Assembly (NCBI RefSeq): GCF_018812025.1
Contig: NC_063049.1
Coordinates: forward strand, 16,201,734 to 16,265,733
DNA: 64,000 nt
Source: Megalobrama amblycephala
Taxonomy: Eukaryota > Chordata > Actinopteri > Cypriniformes > Xenocyprididae
Direction: 5' to 3'
The position numbers and the translations under genes were made by a program. The notes under the pieces are model-generated. The model was given only the letters and a program-made list of their open reading frames with translations. It was not told where the DNA came from and did no database searches. This document shows positions 46,761-56,872 of this stretch, piece after piece (positions within the stretch are counted from its first letter, which is position 1; each line of letters opens with the position of its first letter).

Positions 46761-47275
46761 GGGAGGGGCATTTTGTCTTACACACACACATTTGTACTTA
46801 TACACACACATGAGTATTTGCACAAAAACTGCCAAACAGGTGCATGTGTTCAGGAAACATTGATTCCTCATTCCCTGAATTTTCCCTCTTCTTGGGAAAC
46901 CCCCATACTTCATGGAGGGTTAACAGTATTTTTGTGCACTGTTATTTTGTGTCCAGCAACCGTAAAACTGACACTCACACAAATACAGATGCACAGGCTA
47001 ATGTACATAAACTGACCAATGAGCTCAGGATGAAGATATTCACATCATTTTTACACTCATATTGATTGTGTGGAATAATGTGGCACATGTGAAGACTGCA
47101 CACACACACACACACCACAGCCCTCTAAACAAAAGTTAGATCAATACATCAATTTACATTTTCATTCACCCTGACAGCTTCAAAACGTGGGCTTGTTCTC
47201 TTGTGTGTGTCTATGGTGTGACAGCATAATGATGCACTCTAATAAGGACCAGAACAAAGAAAATGGCTGTCTGAC

Positions 47276-47307
<32 letters not shown>

Positions 47308-47525
47308 TCCTGCATACGTTTTTTCATAATGATGGTCATGGTGCTCATGGCAATCACATTATAATGTAGAAGAGGACACCATATCCAAAACCATTATATT
47401 CCCATTCAGACATCATAAATGTTTCATCTTAAGCCTGAATGTCTTATTTTATGCTCTTGCTTTTGAAAACTGTACCAATCAATGGACAAGACATGCAACA
47501 AGAGAGAGAGAAAGGGAAAAAAAAA
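46761..47525. other. Unassigned spacer with CA repeats
   Basis: (CA)n at 47099-47115 and 47276-47304. No supported gene. Confidence 0.35.
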
Positions 47526-47595
47526 AACTTTAAAGGGATAGTTCATCTAAAACTGAAAATTCATGATTTCTTAATGCTGTTTCAAACTGTTGGTT

Positions 47596-47600
<5 letters not shown>
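47526..47600. mobile_element. Left end of a TTAA-type MITE
   Basis: TTAAAGGGATAGTTCATCTA then AAAACTGAAAATTCATGATT, the terminus of the family at 30955. The rest is replaced by a (GTT)n array. Confidence 0.5.

Positions 47601-47648
<48 letters not shown>
47596..47648. repeat. (GTT)n microsatellite
   Basis: About 17 GTT units. Confidence 0.95.
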
Positions 47649-47649
<1 letters not shown>

Positions 47650-47725
47650 TGGGGAAGAATCATTTTCCATCACTTATCCAAAAAGGACTGAAAACAAGCA
47701 GTCCATACACTGCTGGGTTATTTAA

Positions 47726-48556
47726 AAGGGGTCCTTGATTATGATTTCACGATTTTTAACTGTAGTTAGTGTGTAATGTTGCTGTTAGAGCATAAACAAC
47801 ATTTGCAAAGTTACAACGCTTAAAGTTCAATGCAAAGGGAGATACTTTCTTTTAAAGAATTTTCCGTTTAAGGACTACAACAAACGGCTGGTAGGGACTA
47901 CAACGAGCTTCTTCCCGGGTTAGTGACGTCACTAAAATTTACATAAACCCTGCCCCTGGGAACACGCAACAAAGGGGGTGAGGCCATGTTGGTCTGCTTT
48001 AGAGAAGAGGAAGAGTTGTTGTAGTAGAGTGTTGTTATCATTTTATGCCAGACTGCTTCACAAATGAGGTTCAATTCAACGCTGGATTTGCACAAAAGAT
48101 TAAAATGACGGCACATGCTAGTCGATGAGTTGAATCATCTCCACAGAAACTACATAAATGTATCCACTAACCATTCAGAAACATCCAGAGGCATACTAAA
48201 AGTTGTAACTTCTTCCTGAGTCTCTCCATCAGTGTCCGACTCAACAATTTAAGAATGAACACCGTTACTGACAATCCTCATTTTGGCTGCGTGAGATTCT
48301 CCAGCTTTGCTGTTGTTGTTGAGTAACCAAAGCATGAGCTGTTAAAGCTCCGCCCTCTTCTCAAAAGAGGGCTGGGAGCAGCAGCTCATTTGCATTTAAA
48401 GGGACACATACAGAAACAGCTACAGCCAAATGGGGCAAATTTGACAAGCTATAATAAATTATCTGTAGGGTATTTTGAGATGAAACTTCACAGACATATT
48501 CTGGGGACACCAGAGACTTATATTACATCTCGTAAAAGGGGCATTGTCAGTCCTCT
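47726..48556 (+). mobile_element. TTAA MITE family B, copy 1
   Basis: TTAA at 47722-47725 and 48557-48560. It is the inverted partner of 50573-51417: shared ordered blocks include AAGGACTACAACAAACGG, TTAGTGACGTCAC, AGCTCCGCCCTCTTCT and AACTTCACAGACATATTCTG. The last block is also present at the end of family C, so B and C are related or share a subterminal binding region. Confidence 0.8.
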
Positions 48557-48560
48557 TTAA

Positions 48561-49590
48561 CCCAAATGCTGGCCCTTGTTTAAAAAAAAAAAAAGAAAGT
48601 TCACTTTATCATACTTTTAAAAATAAAGTGGTAACTATAAATCTTGTGGAACTTTTATTATTATGTGAGCGATTCCTTTAATTTGATCCATTAATAGTTT
48701 TAATTAATGCAATAGAGAGAGAGAGATAGAGAGAGAAAGTGAAAAGCAATACAAATATATTTTAACTGCTTAAAGAGAATTTAAATGGGCCAGCATAGAC
48801 AAAATGATCAGAGCTAACCCTCAACAATCTCGTCGCAAATCCCTTGTGTTCTCCATATCTCTCATACTTCTATTTTCATGATGACTATCTGTGATCATAA
48901 AATTGCTCAATGTTTCTGCCAAAATGCATTATTGGACAGTGCCAGCTACTCATTTGTGTAATGGCTGTTTTAACTGTCGAACATCCGAAAGATCCAATTC
49001 ACCCATTAACCAACATAAAACAAATCATACTCGCAAAGTGAGTGTGCCCATTTATTTGTCCCCACAATGGATTATCATTGCCTTTCTAAGCAAAAAAATA
49101 AAATAAATGTATATTATTTCCAAGTCAGATCAAATATATTTAAAATGATAGAAAGCTTGTAAATGTCAAGACAGAAATGTATGCAGCAATAAAGCGATGA
49201 CCTTTATTATTTTAATTAGGAGGGTGATTGAGAGTGGACATTTATGATATTTCACTGGAAGATAAAAAATATATAGTTTTATAAGTTATCTACCAGTTGA
49301 AAATACATATATAGATATACAATTACAATTTTTACAATTTTTACAATTAATAAGAATTATTATTATTTAGAATAATTGTCTAACACACATTATAATTAAT
49401 AAGTTATATATATATATATATCTATAAATTTCATAATACATGTGACAACTTGACTGAGAAACACCCTTGTCCAGCGTGGCTCAGGGGAGAAAATGAAAAT
49501 ACTGTCACAATCAATGTTCCTGATGATTTTAGATTTTTTTAGCAAAGTACTTACACATCTAATAACATCATTCTTATTGGCTGTGAGCAT
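48561..49590. other. Unassigned, AT-rich DNA
   Basis: (GA)n at 48714-48736. Unique-looking text near 48770-49080 may be conserved, but I see no gene. Confidence 0.35.
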
Positions 49591-49599
49591 TAATTGGCT

Positions 49600-49870
49600 C
49601 ATTGCTTCATGGCTACATTAGATCTCTGCTGTAATTGCTTTCTGTCCTATTGATTTTAGAGCAGAATGGCTTACTGGTTTGCAGATATACTGTTGGATCT
49701 GTTCACCTGTTTTCTGCTTAACACATTTCATTAACCATCTTTCTCATCCTCAGAATAGCCTCCTCTTCTAATTGTCTTTAGATTCTATTAAGAAAAGTAA
49801 TGAAATCAATTACATGTTGTAATTAGGCAGTAGTGCATGATTACGGTGGTGACATATCTGAAGACCCCAG
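49600..49870. promoter_or_regulatory. Candidate conserved non-coding element 3
   Basis: Unique DNA with homeodomain-type cores: GAGCATTAATTGGCTCATTG (just left), CTGTAATTGCTTTCTGTCC, and ACATGTTGTAATTAGGCAG. No repeat ends and no recognisable coding frame. Confidence 0.35.
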
Positions 49871-50059
49871 AACTTCACTCAAGGGGCTGCTGTCACTCAG
49901 ATCATATTCTCTGGCTGTTCAGAAGCACAAGCTCTGCTCAGATGGCTGCGAGGCAAAAAAAGCAAAAATGCACCCCAATGAGCAATTACCTGATCATGGA
50001 AAATACATTTTTCCAATTTCATTTCATATCATTCAGAATGTTCTTTTAATTCCCATCTG

Positions 50060-50360
50060 AATTTTATCCAGAGCTCTCTCTCTCGATTACTCAACTCTCT
50101 TCAGGATCAACCTCAACCTCGCGCAAGAATCCATCGGTGGAAGTGCTCTCCCTACAATCCTCTTTCCACCCCTCCTCCATTTCCCTCCTGTATCCAACAA
50201 TTCCAGGCTGACGGGGCTGTGCCTATGTCTGTCCCATGAATGAATCAATATTTTCATTTCAACACTGTCTCAATTTTCAATTAAAGATGAGTAGAGTTTC
50301 TCTCGACTGCTCTGCGTGGCCGTCAATCACAGGGTCCCAGCCCGTCCCTCCTCAAGCACG
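50060..50360. promoter_or_regulatory. Candidate conserved non-coding element 4
   Basis: Unique, GC-moderate DNA including CAATTTTCAATTAAAGATGA and GGCCGTCAATCACAGGG; the latter holds a Pbx/Meis-type TGATTGAC core on the minus strand. It is followed at once by a (CA)n array (50380-50416). Confidence 0.35.
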
Positions 50361-50377
50361 TGTGTCTGGCATTCCTT

Positions 50378-50379
<2 letters not shown>

Positions 50380-50416
<37 letters not shown>
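50380..50416. repeat. (CA)n microsatellite
   Basis: About 18 CA units. Confidence 0.95.
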
Positions 50417-50420
<4 letters not shown>

Positions 50421-50572
50421 TAAGCCATGAAAATCCATTATATTCGGTGAATGGACACCCAAACAGACCATAAAAGGATAAGCTATTGTAACAAACCATG
50501 ACAAAACTATAGTTTTATGAGCTGACAGGATTCATGTATTTATGTAACAACTGAAGGACAATATTCTTTTAA

Positions 50573-51417
50573 AGGGGTCATAAACTGTCACTTTTACAAG
50601 ATGGAAAATAAGTCACTGATATCCCCAGAGTGTGTATGTGAAGTTTTAGCTCAAAATGCCCACAGATATTTTTTTTATAGCATGTTAAATTTGTCTCTTT
50701 TTGAGGGTGAGCAAAAACATGCCATTTTGTGTGTGTCCCTTTTAATGCAAATGAGCTGCTGCTCCCAAGAAGAGGGCGGAGTTTCAAGAGCTTGTGTTAG
50801 CAGCGTCTATTACCTCACGAAGACTCACTGAAAATGTCAGAAACTGTTCAGCCTTTTATGTTCAAACCAAAGTCAGACAAAAATGGAGACTCTCAAGAAG
50901 TGACAACATATAGAACGCAACAGGACATTTTTGAATGGTTAGTTGATGAATTTATGTAGCTGATGTGGAGTTAACTATTTAAAGTCATTGATTGGCATAT
51001 TCTGTCATGGTAATCTATAAATCGCTCATGTGAACTGTTGTAAGATGCCTACAGAGCCAGAGACTATGCTGCATGAAGACAGAACAGGTATAGTTCAGTT
51101 TAATTATGGTTATAACTTGTTGTCATCTTGCTTTTATGACATGCTATTGCATTTTTTTTTAATTATTTTTTTTTTTTTTTACGTACTGTATTGCAATAAC
51201 ATGGCCTGTAAATTTTAGGGTTAGTGATGTCACTAAACCAGGAAGAAGCATGTTGTAGTCCCTACCACCCGTTTGTTGTAGTCCTTAAACAGAGAATTCT
51301 TTAAAAGAAAATATCTCCCTTTGCATTGAACTTTGAGCATCATAACTTTGCAGATGTTGTTTATGCTCAAACAGCAACAACACAGTTAAAAAACTGAAAT
51401 CATAATCAACCACCCCT
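50573..51417 (-). mobile_element. TTAA MITE family B, copy 2
   Basis: TTAA at 50569-50572 and 51418-51421. It is in opposite orientation to copy 1. The reverse complement starts AGGGGTGGTTGATTATGATT, against AGGGGTCCTTGATTATGATT in copy 1. Confidence 0.82.
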
Positions 51418-51458
51418 TTAAATACATAAAACTTGGGCTGCATGATGTAATTGTGATG

Positions 51459-51460
<2 letters not shown>

Positions 51461-51554
<94 letters not shown>
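51461..51554. repeat. (TA)n(TG)n compound microsatellite
   Basis: About 32 AT units then about 15 GT units. Confidence 0.97.
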
Positions 51555-51555
<1 letters not shown>

Positions 51556-51597
51556 TATATATAAACCCAACATTATGATGACAATATCCAAAATCCT

Positions 51598-51800
51598 TGT
51601 CCTTGTGGGGACATTTTTGGTCCCCATGAGGAAAACAGTTTATAAATCATACAAGTGATGTTTGTTTGTTTGTTTGGTTGGTTGGTTGGTTGGTTTTGAA
51701 AGTTTCCTGTGATTAGTAGGTGTAGTGTTAAGGGTGTAAAATATACAGTTTGTACAGTATAAAAATCATAATGTCTATGGAAAGTCCCCATAAAACTTGA
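51598..51800 (-). repeat. Dispersed repeat, GGGGACTTTCCATAGACA type, copy 2
   Basis: Inverted copy of 46555-46760, with TTGGTCCCCATGAGGAAAAC and TCTATGGAAAGTCCCC. A (GTTT/GGTT)n tract (51659-51696) is inserted or expanded in the middle. Both copies sit next to dinucleotide arrays, on the CA/TG side. Confidence 0.75.
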
Positions 51801-51839
51801 AAAGCCATATTTTTATTATATGGCCCCTAGATCCAACGG

Positions 51840-52070
51840 TGGCTAAATGGACGTTATTTGGCAGATATTTCAGCACTGTCTGAATGTGCCTGGAATTGGG
51901 TTGATCGACAGCAGCAAGCCGGCAGCTCTTTCTTTTTTAGCATGTCGTAAATCGTCAGCAGCTTTGGAGAAGCACTGCCGAGGTCTTCAATAATTAAACT
52001 AATTAACAGAGTGATTAGCACAATGTGATGATGCTGACACAGCACGGGCAGCAGCGTTGGTCTGGGGGTT
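51840..52070. promoter_or_regulatory. Candidate conserved non-coding element 5
   Basis: Unique DNA with AGCACTGCCGAGGTCTTCAA, then TAATTAAACTAATTAACAG and GTGATTAGCAC: three closely spaced homeodomain-type cores. No ORF of known type. Confidence 0.4.
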
Positions 52071-52210
52071 TTTTGTTTGGCAGTAGCAGAACTGCTAGAG
52101 AGAGATATAATGAGCTTTAATAAGCAAGGGTTAATGTTAGCAAAGTAATCATCACAAATCCAATATACAACATTCACATGGACTAGATGAAGGTTGGGCT
52201 GAAATGTGCC

Positions 52211-52534
52211 GCAGAACCTGATTTTGCTGAGTTCAACATGTTCCTGGGTCAACATTTTTGTTGATTCTGGAACAACATTCAAATTAACCGATCAGATTTG
52301 AGGAACAAGTTTACAGATTATGTCAAGTTTAGTCTTAAAATCATGAATTGGTGCTTCTACATCAGTGTTATTCATCTGTCATTTCCCTCTGATTTTTGGG
52401 ATAACTTATGGGTAGGGTTAGGTTTAGGGGTAGGAATAGGGTTAAGACTAAATTTTCAGACTGGAATGTTGTTCCAGGATCAACAAAATATGTTGACCCA
52501 GGAACGCATCTAACTCAGCAAAATCAGGACATGC
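52211..52534. mobile_element. Foldback MITE with 10-bp target duplication
   Basis: Left GCAGAACCTGATTTTGCTGA and right (reverse complement GCATGTCCTGATTTTGCTGA) are inverted repeats. GAAATGTGCC flanks it on both sides (52201-52210 and 52535-52544). A 9-10 bp duplication is typical of Mutator-like elements rather than hAT (8) or TTAA types. Internal words also pair (CCTGGGTCAACAT against TGTTGACCCAGG). Confidence 0.75.
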
Positions 52535-52544
52535 GAAATGTGCC

Positions 52545-53386
52545 AGTATTTATATGTGCCAGTAAAAATTCAGTATTATCAATACATATATTTTCCTAGT
52601 GCCATGAGTACTTGTTTTAAGTAGTTATGTTCCATAAACATTAGACATAAAGCTGTATGAAAACATGAATCAGTAGGCAGTTCATTAAATATAGTCTGTA
52701 ACGGCTGCATTGTTTCCTTGGTAACTACAGCCTTGACCTTAGCTGTATTGCCCAAGAGTGTTGTTCACAAGCTCCCTTTGCAAGGCCTTCCATTGCAACA
52801 TGTCACTCTGAATGATTTTTACGTGCCTCTATCATCATATTGTTTAGAGATAAAAGGCCTGTGTTGCATCCTATTTCCCAAAACAGCTGGAGGTAACAAA
52901 GGTTCAAATCAATACTAGAGTCCGAACAGAAAAGGCTGCGTACAATCTAACAGGCCTCTTGATGATCATGGCTTGTGTTAGTGGCAGTTTCCCAAGAGAG
53001 ATACTATCCAGGTTAGTAATATCCAATTTAAACCCTCTCACAACAAATCTGTGATCAGTATTGTCGCTCAATATAGGAGGACTATGCAGCCTGTGTAGGG
53101 CACTAACTACCAAGGAGGGTCACCATCTCCTCTCCCCGGAGTACGTATTTTTTTGTAGGGCACCTATTTAGCCTGCAACTACCTACACATTTACTCTCCT
53201 TTATGTTGTTCCAAACTTGTTTGTTTTTGTTCCTTGAATTTAAATGTGTTGCACTTGCGATTAGAGCCGATTAAATTTTCTTGTGTATGAAACAGTTTCA
53301 GCAATCTACATTTGATGCTGGTCACCATCAGGTTTGGTGCTGCTCCCTCATAACTGGCCTAACAGCTAAACTGGCTAAACAGCAAT
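52545..53386. other. Unassigned spacer
   Basis: No supported feature. Confidence 0.35.
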
Positions 53387-53391
53387 TCTTT

Positions 53392-53951
53392 TGTTATGAG
53401 CGGCAGAAGACCCAGAGGTGAGAGTGCAAGTTAACAGTGTTCATTGCTCAGTCCAAACAATATAACTTAGGCAGCCTGCCAAGCGCCGTCACAAAGGGCC
53501 GCTCGCGGCTGGATATTACAACGGTGAAAACAAGAAGCAGTCACAGGCGATGGTCCGCAGAGAACGGTAGCTCGACCTCAGATCTGGAAGCACCTCGGGC
53601 CTGGCGCCTAGCGGTTGGAAGATACCAGGTCCGAGGACTAGAGAGCTCAGAAGGATGGTTCACAAGGCTACTGGACCTGGACTAAGGCTAAGATGGACAA
53701 ACAAATAAAGGTCACGGACATCTGACGGAAAACAGAGATAACGCCATTAACAGGTATTAACAATCATCCGACAAAGAAACGTGAAGAACAGCGGGGAGAA
53801 ATAGCCAAGAAAATCAGAGAAGAAGAGCAACAGGTGATGAGCAATCAGCGCGAACACCGATAGTAATGACAAACAGCTGAAACCAATATGCAAAGAAGGC
53901 AGAGGGAAAAAAGAGAGAACGAGGAGAAAATCTCAAACCTGGCTCATAACA
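53392..53951. mobile_element. Solo LTR, 560 bp
   Basis: Begins TGTTATGAGC and ends GGCTCATAACA, an inverted terminus of about ten bases, flanked by a perfect 5-bp duplication TCTTT (53387-53391 and 53952-53956). GC-richer than the neighbourhood. Orientation unclear: AATAAA occurs on the plus strand near 53703, but the right part resembles a minus-strand U3. Confidence 0.8.
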
Positions 53952-53956
53952 TCTTT

Positions 53957-54328
53957 GCATCTCTCTCTCAAAAGCATGGGGTTCTGACCTTTACAGAGCC
54001 AGGGATCCCAACCAATTTCACCCAACCTAAGGATAAAAAGCTACACTTTCTCATTAACACTTGATTTAATTTTTTAAGTTTCATTTTTTGGATAGTCTTT
54101 TTTTTTTTTAAAAAAACAACAATATAAACTGTTTTTTTTTTTTTTTTGTGAAATATTGGGGGTGGGACTTGGGCGCTGAACATGCTGATTGGTTGAGTTC
54201 ATGCAACATTTTGATTGGTTGACTCTGCAAAGCAACAGTAAGAGTTGTTCGCTATTCAAATCAACAATGTAGTTTAAAAAATATGACAGATGGACCGACG
54301 ACAAGGTTTAGGCTTTATTTAGCTTATA
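53957..54328. other. Unassigned spacer
   Basis: Poly-T tracts at 54099-54110 and 54131-54147. No gene. Confidence 0.35.
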
Positions 54329-54502
54329 TACTATATTGCCAAAAGTATTGGGACACCCCTCAAAATCACTGAATTCAGGTGTTCCAATCCCTTCCATGGC
54401 CACAGGTGTATAAAATCAAGCACCTAGGCATGCAGACTGCTTCTACAAACATTTGTGAAAGAATGGGTTGCTCTCAGGAGTTCAGTGAATTCAAGCATAG
54501 TA

Positions 54503-55460
54503 ATGCCAAGTTTACACTACAGGACTTTAAACGTCGGCAGATCGCTGTGCTGTTCAGACTACATGTCATGATCACAAGTTGGAGTGCCCTATTTAGCCTC
54601 CAGAGGGCACTCCAACCCGGACTGTTTCTCACTTCTTTTGGACTTCATTTCCCATAACCACTTCCCAGACTCATTATCCCGTCATTGCACCCAGCTGTTT
54701 TGTGTTTGATCATTGGTTCTGTCTATTTATACCCTGTTTGTTTCTGCTTTTGTTATTGAGGTTTCATTTCATGTCACCTGTTTTTGTTTCTGTTTAATCT
54801 GCTTTATGTGGACTGCTCTGTGGACTCCTTGCCTGCGTGGATTATGTTTTTGGATTACCCAATTAAAGCTGTGTTTGGATCTTACCTTTTTGTCTTTGTA
54901 CCATACGTGACACTACATGACTTGCTGTGGAGTCTTGAAGTCATTGTGGTGTTCATACCATGTGACACTACGTAAATGATCGACTGACGACAATTGTCAC
55001 CCAGCGACTTTATATGAAAATGGACATTAGGAAGAAATTTTGAATTAAATTTAATTAAAATTAAATGAACCCTTTCACACATAAGTTTAAAATATTCTGG
55101 CTGACCTCCCAGAGTTAAGGCCACCATTAGAATGTTTCCCTTTATTGTTTCCATGACGATGCATCATGATTGTCATGTGACACACTGTGGTCACACTGTA
55201 TGAAAGATGTATCGCTTTTCTCACCATGTCATCATTCTCACCATCAACTATACTATATTTGTCTGGCATCAGTGAGGTGTCGGCGACGCGTCAGCAAGCC
55301 TCTTTGATGCATTGTTGAGTAGTTCACACAAAAAGATTGGTGAGCACCGATCACCCGCTGATTTTCCCCCCGATCACGGGTCGGGTACCTGTCGACAAGC
55401 TCATTAACTTTCAAATTGGGCTGAAATCGGGCTTAAAATCCTGTAGTGTAAACTTGGCAT
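54503..55460. mobile_element. TA-target MITE inside the Tc1 element
   Basis: Left ATGCCAAGTTTACACTACAG and right (its reverse complement, CTGTAGTGTAAACTTGGCAT) are perfect over 22 bases, next to TA on both sides (54501-54502 and 55461-55462). About 600 bp without the solo LTR it contains. Removal restores ..GCATAG-TA-CATGATAGG.. of the Tc1 transposase. Superfamily uncertain; the TA target fits Tc1/mariner-type mobilisation. Confidence 0.88.
54564..54912 (+). mobile_element. Solo LTR, 349 bp, third nesting level
   Basis: Starts TGTCATGATC and ends ATACGTGACA, flanked by a perfect 5-bp duplication CTACA (54559-54563 and 54913-54917). The order on the plus strand is TATTTATA (54724-54731) then ATTAAA (54862-54867), as in an LTR. 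Confidence 0.88.
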
Positions 55461-56367
55461 TACATGATAGGTTGTCACCTGTGCAATAAGTCCATTTGTG
55501 AAATTTCTTCACTACTAAATATTCCACTGTCAACTGTTAGTGGTATCATAACAAAGTGGAAGCAATTGGGAACAACAGCAACTCAGCCACGAAGGGGTAG
55601 GCCAAGTAAAATCACAGAGTTGGGTCAGCGCATGCTACAGTCAATTGCTACAGACCTCCAAACTTCATGTGGCCTTCAGATTAGCTCAAGAACAGTGCGT
55701 ACAGAGCTTCATGGAATGGGTTTCCATGGCTGAGCAGCTGCATCCAAGCCTAATCTGATTGATGAGTCTGGGTTTGGCAGTTGCCAGGAGAACGGTACTT
55801 GCCTGACTGTATTGTGCCAAATGTAAAGTTTGGTGGAGGAGGGATTATGGTGTGGGGTTGTTTTTCAGTTGTTGGGCTTGGCCCCTTAGTGTCAGTGAAA
55901 GGAACTCTTAATGCTTCAGCATACCAAGATATTTTGGACAATTTCATGCTCCCAACTTTGTGGGAACAGTTTGGGAATGGCTCCTTCCTGTTCCAACATA
56001 ACTGCGCAACAGTGCACAAAGCAAGGTCCATAAAGACATGGATGAGCGAGTTTGGTGTGGAGGAACTTGACTGACCTGCACAACCCGATAGAACACCTTT
56101 GGGATGAATTAGAGCGGAGACTGTGAGCCAGGCCTTCTCGTCCAACATCAGTGCCTGACCTCACAAATGGGCTTCTAGAAGAATGGTCAAAAATTCCCAT
56201 AAACACACGCCTAAACCTTGTGGAATGCCTTCCCAGAAGAGTTGAGGCTTTTATAGCTGCAAAGTGTGGACCAACTCTATATTAAACCCTTCGCATTAAG
56301 AATGGGATGTCATTAAAGTATATGTGCACGTAAAGGCAGACGTCCCAAAACTTTTGGCAATATAGTA

Positions 56368-56593
56368 TGTGTGGAGGACGAAATCAAGCTGGAACTGGAA
56401 AGTCACATGCAGTCCTACTTCACTGGACTTAATTTTCAACAAGTCTGGGGGAAAAAAGTTCCTGGAACAAATTGTTTTGAATAATTTCGGTGGAAAAGCG
56501 ACTTAATGATTTGGTGCCCAAGAAGCATTTCTTATTATTATCAATGTTGAAAACATTTTTGCTGTTTAATATTTTTGTGAAAAACCTTGATAC
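56368..56593. other. Unassigned spacer
   Basis: Nothing supported. Confidence 0.35.
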
Positions 56594-56872
56594 TGTCAGA
56601 GTGGCTCCAATGAAGTGCACAAGGAAAGAGATATATAACAAAAATAGTCTTTAATACAAAGAACATTCAGGAGATCATAGGAGAACAAAACTAACACAAA
56701 CACGTTAAACTAAGATGATACTGGACAATGGAACTAAGGAAATACAGTGCTTAAATACATGGAGAGGGTAATCAAACTGAACAGAAACAGATGTGAGGGA
56801 CTAATTAACAATCAAGGAAAATATCTAGGAACTCAGGCAGGCAAAATGGGAACAGAACACAGTGAAATGACA
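56594..56872 (-). mobile_element. Probable solo LTR, 279 bp
   Basis: Starts TGTCAGAGTGG and ends AAATGACA. On the minus strand the order is ATGTATTTAAGC (TATA-like, near 56755) then ATTAAA (near 56652). The flanks GATAC and TACAC do not give a clean target duplication, so one end may be off or mutated. Confidence 0.55.

Larger units (their letters stand above)
54458..56280 (+). pseudogene. Tc1 transposase pseudogene (split and deleted)
   Basis: The first residues (ERMGCSQEFSEF near 54460) lie left of the inserted MITE; the frame resumes at about 55464 with LCNKSICEISSLLNIPLSTV (HTH), GRPSKITELGQR, and SSRTVRTELHGMGFHG, ending at a TGA where the family has Arg. A deletion near 55770 then removes the stretch that holds the first catalytic Asp; that missing block is exactly what survives at 38500-38640. 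Further on come [21 protein letters not shown], and [12 protein letters not shown], where the second catalytic Asp is Asn. A frame break follows FGVEELD near 56074, and the Glu motif is only readable out of frame. Confidence 0.88.
54331..56365 (+). mobile_element. Tc1-like element, CTATATTGCCAAAAG family, with nested inserts
   Basis: Left CTATATTGCCAAAAGTATTG and right (reverse complement CTATATTGCCAAAAGTTTTG) are inverted repeats with TA at 54329-54330 and 56366-56367. Its transposase is interrupted by a TA-target MITE (54503-55460) and by an internal deletion. Confidence 0.93.
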
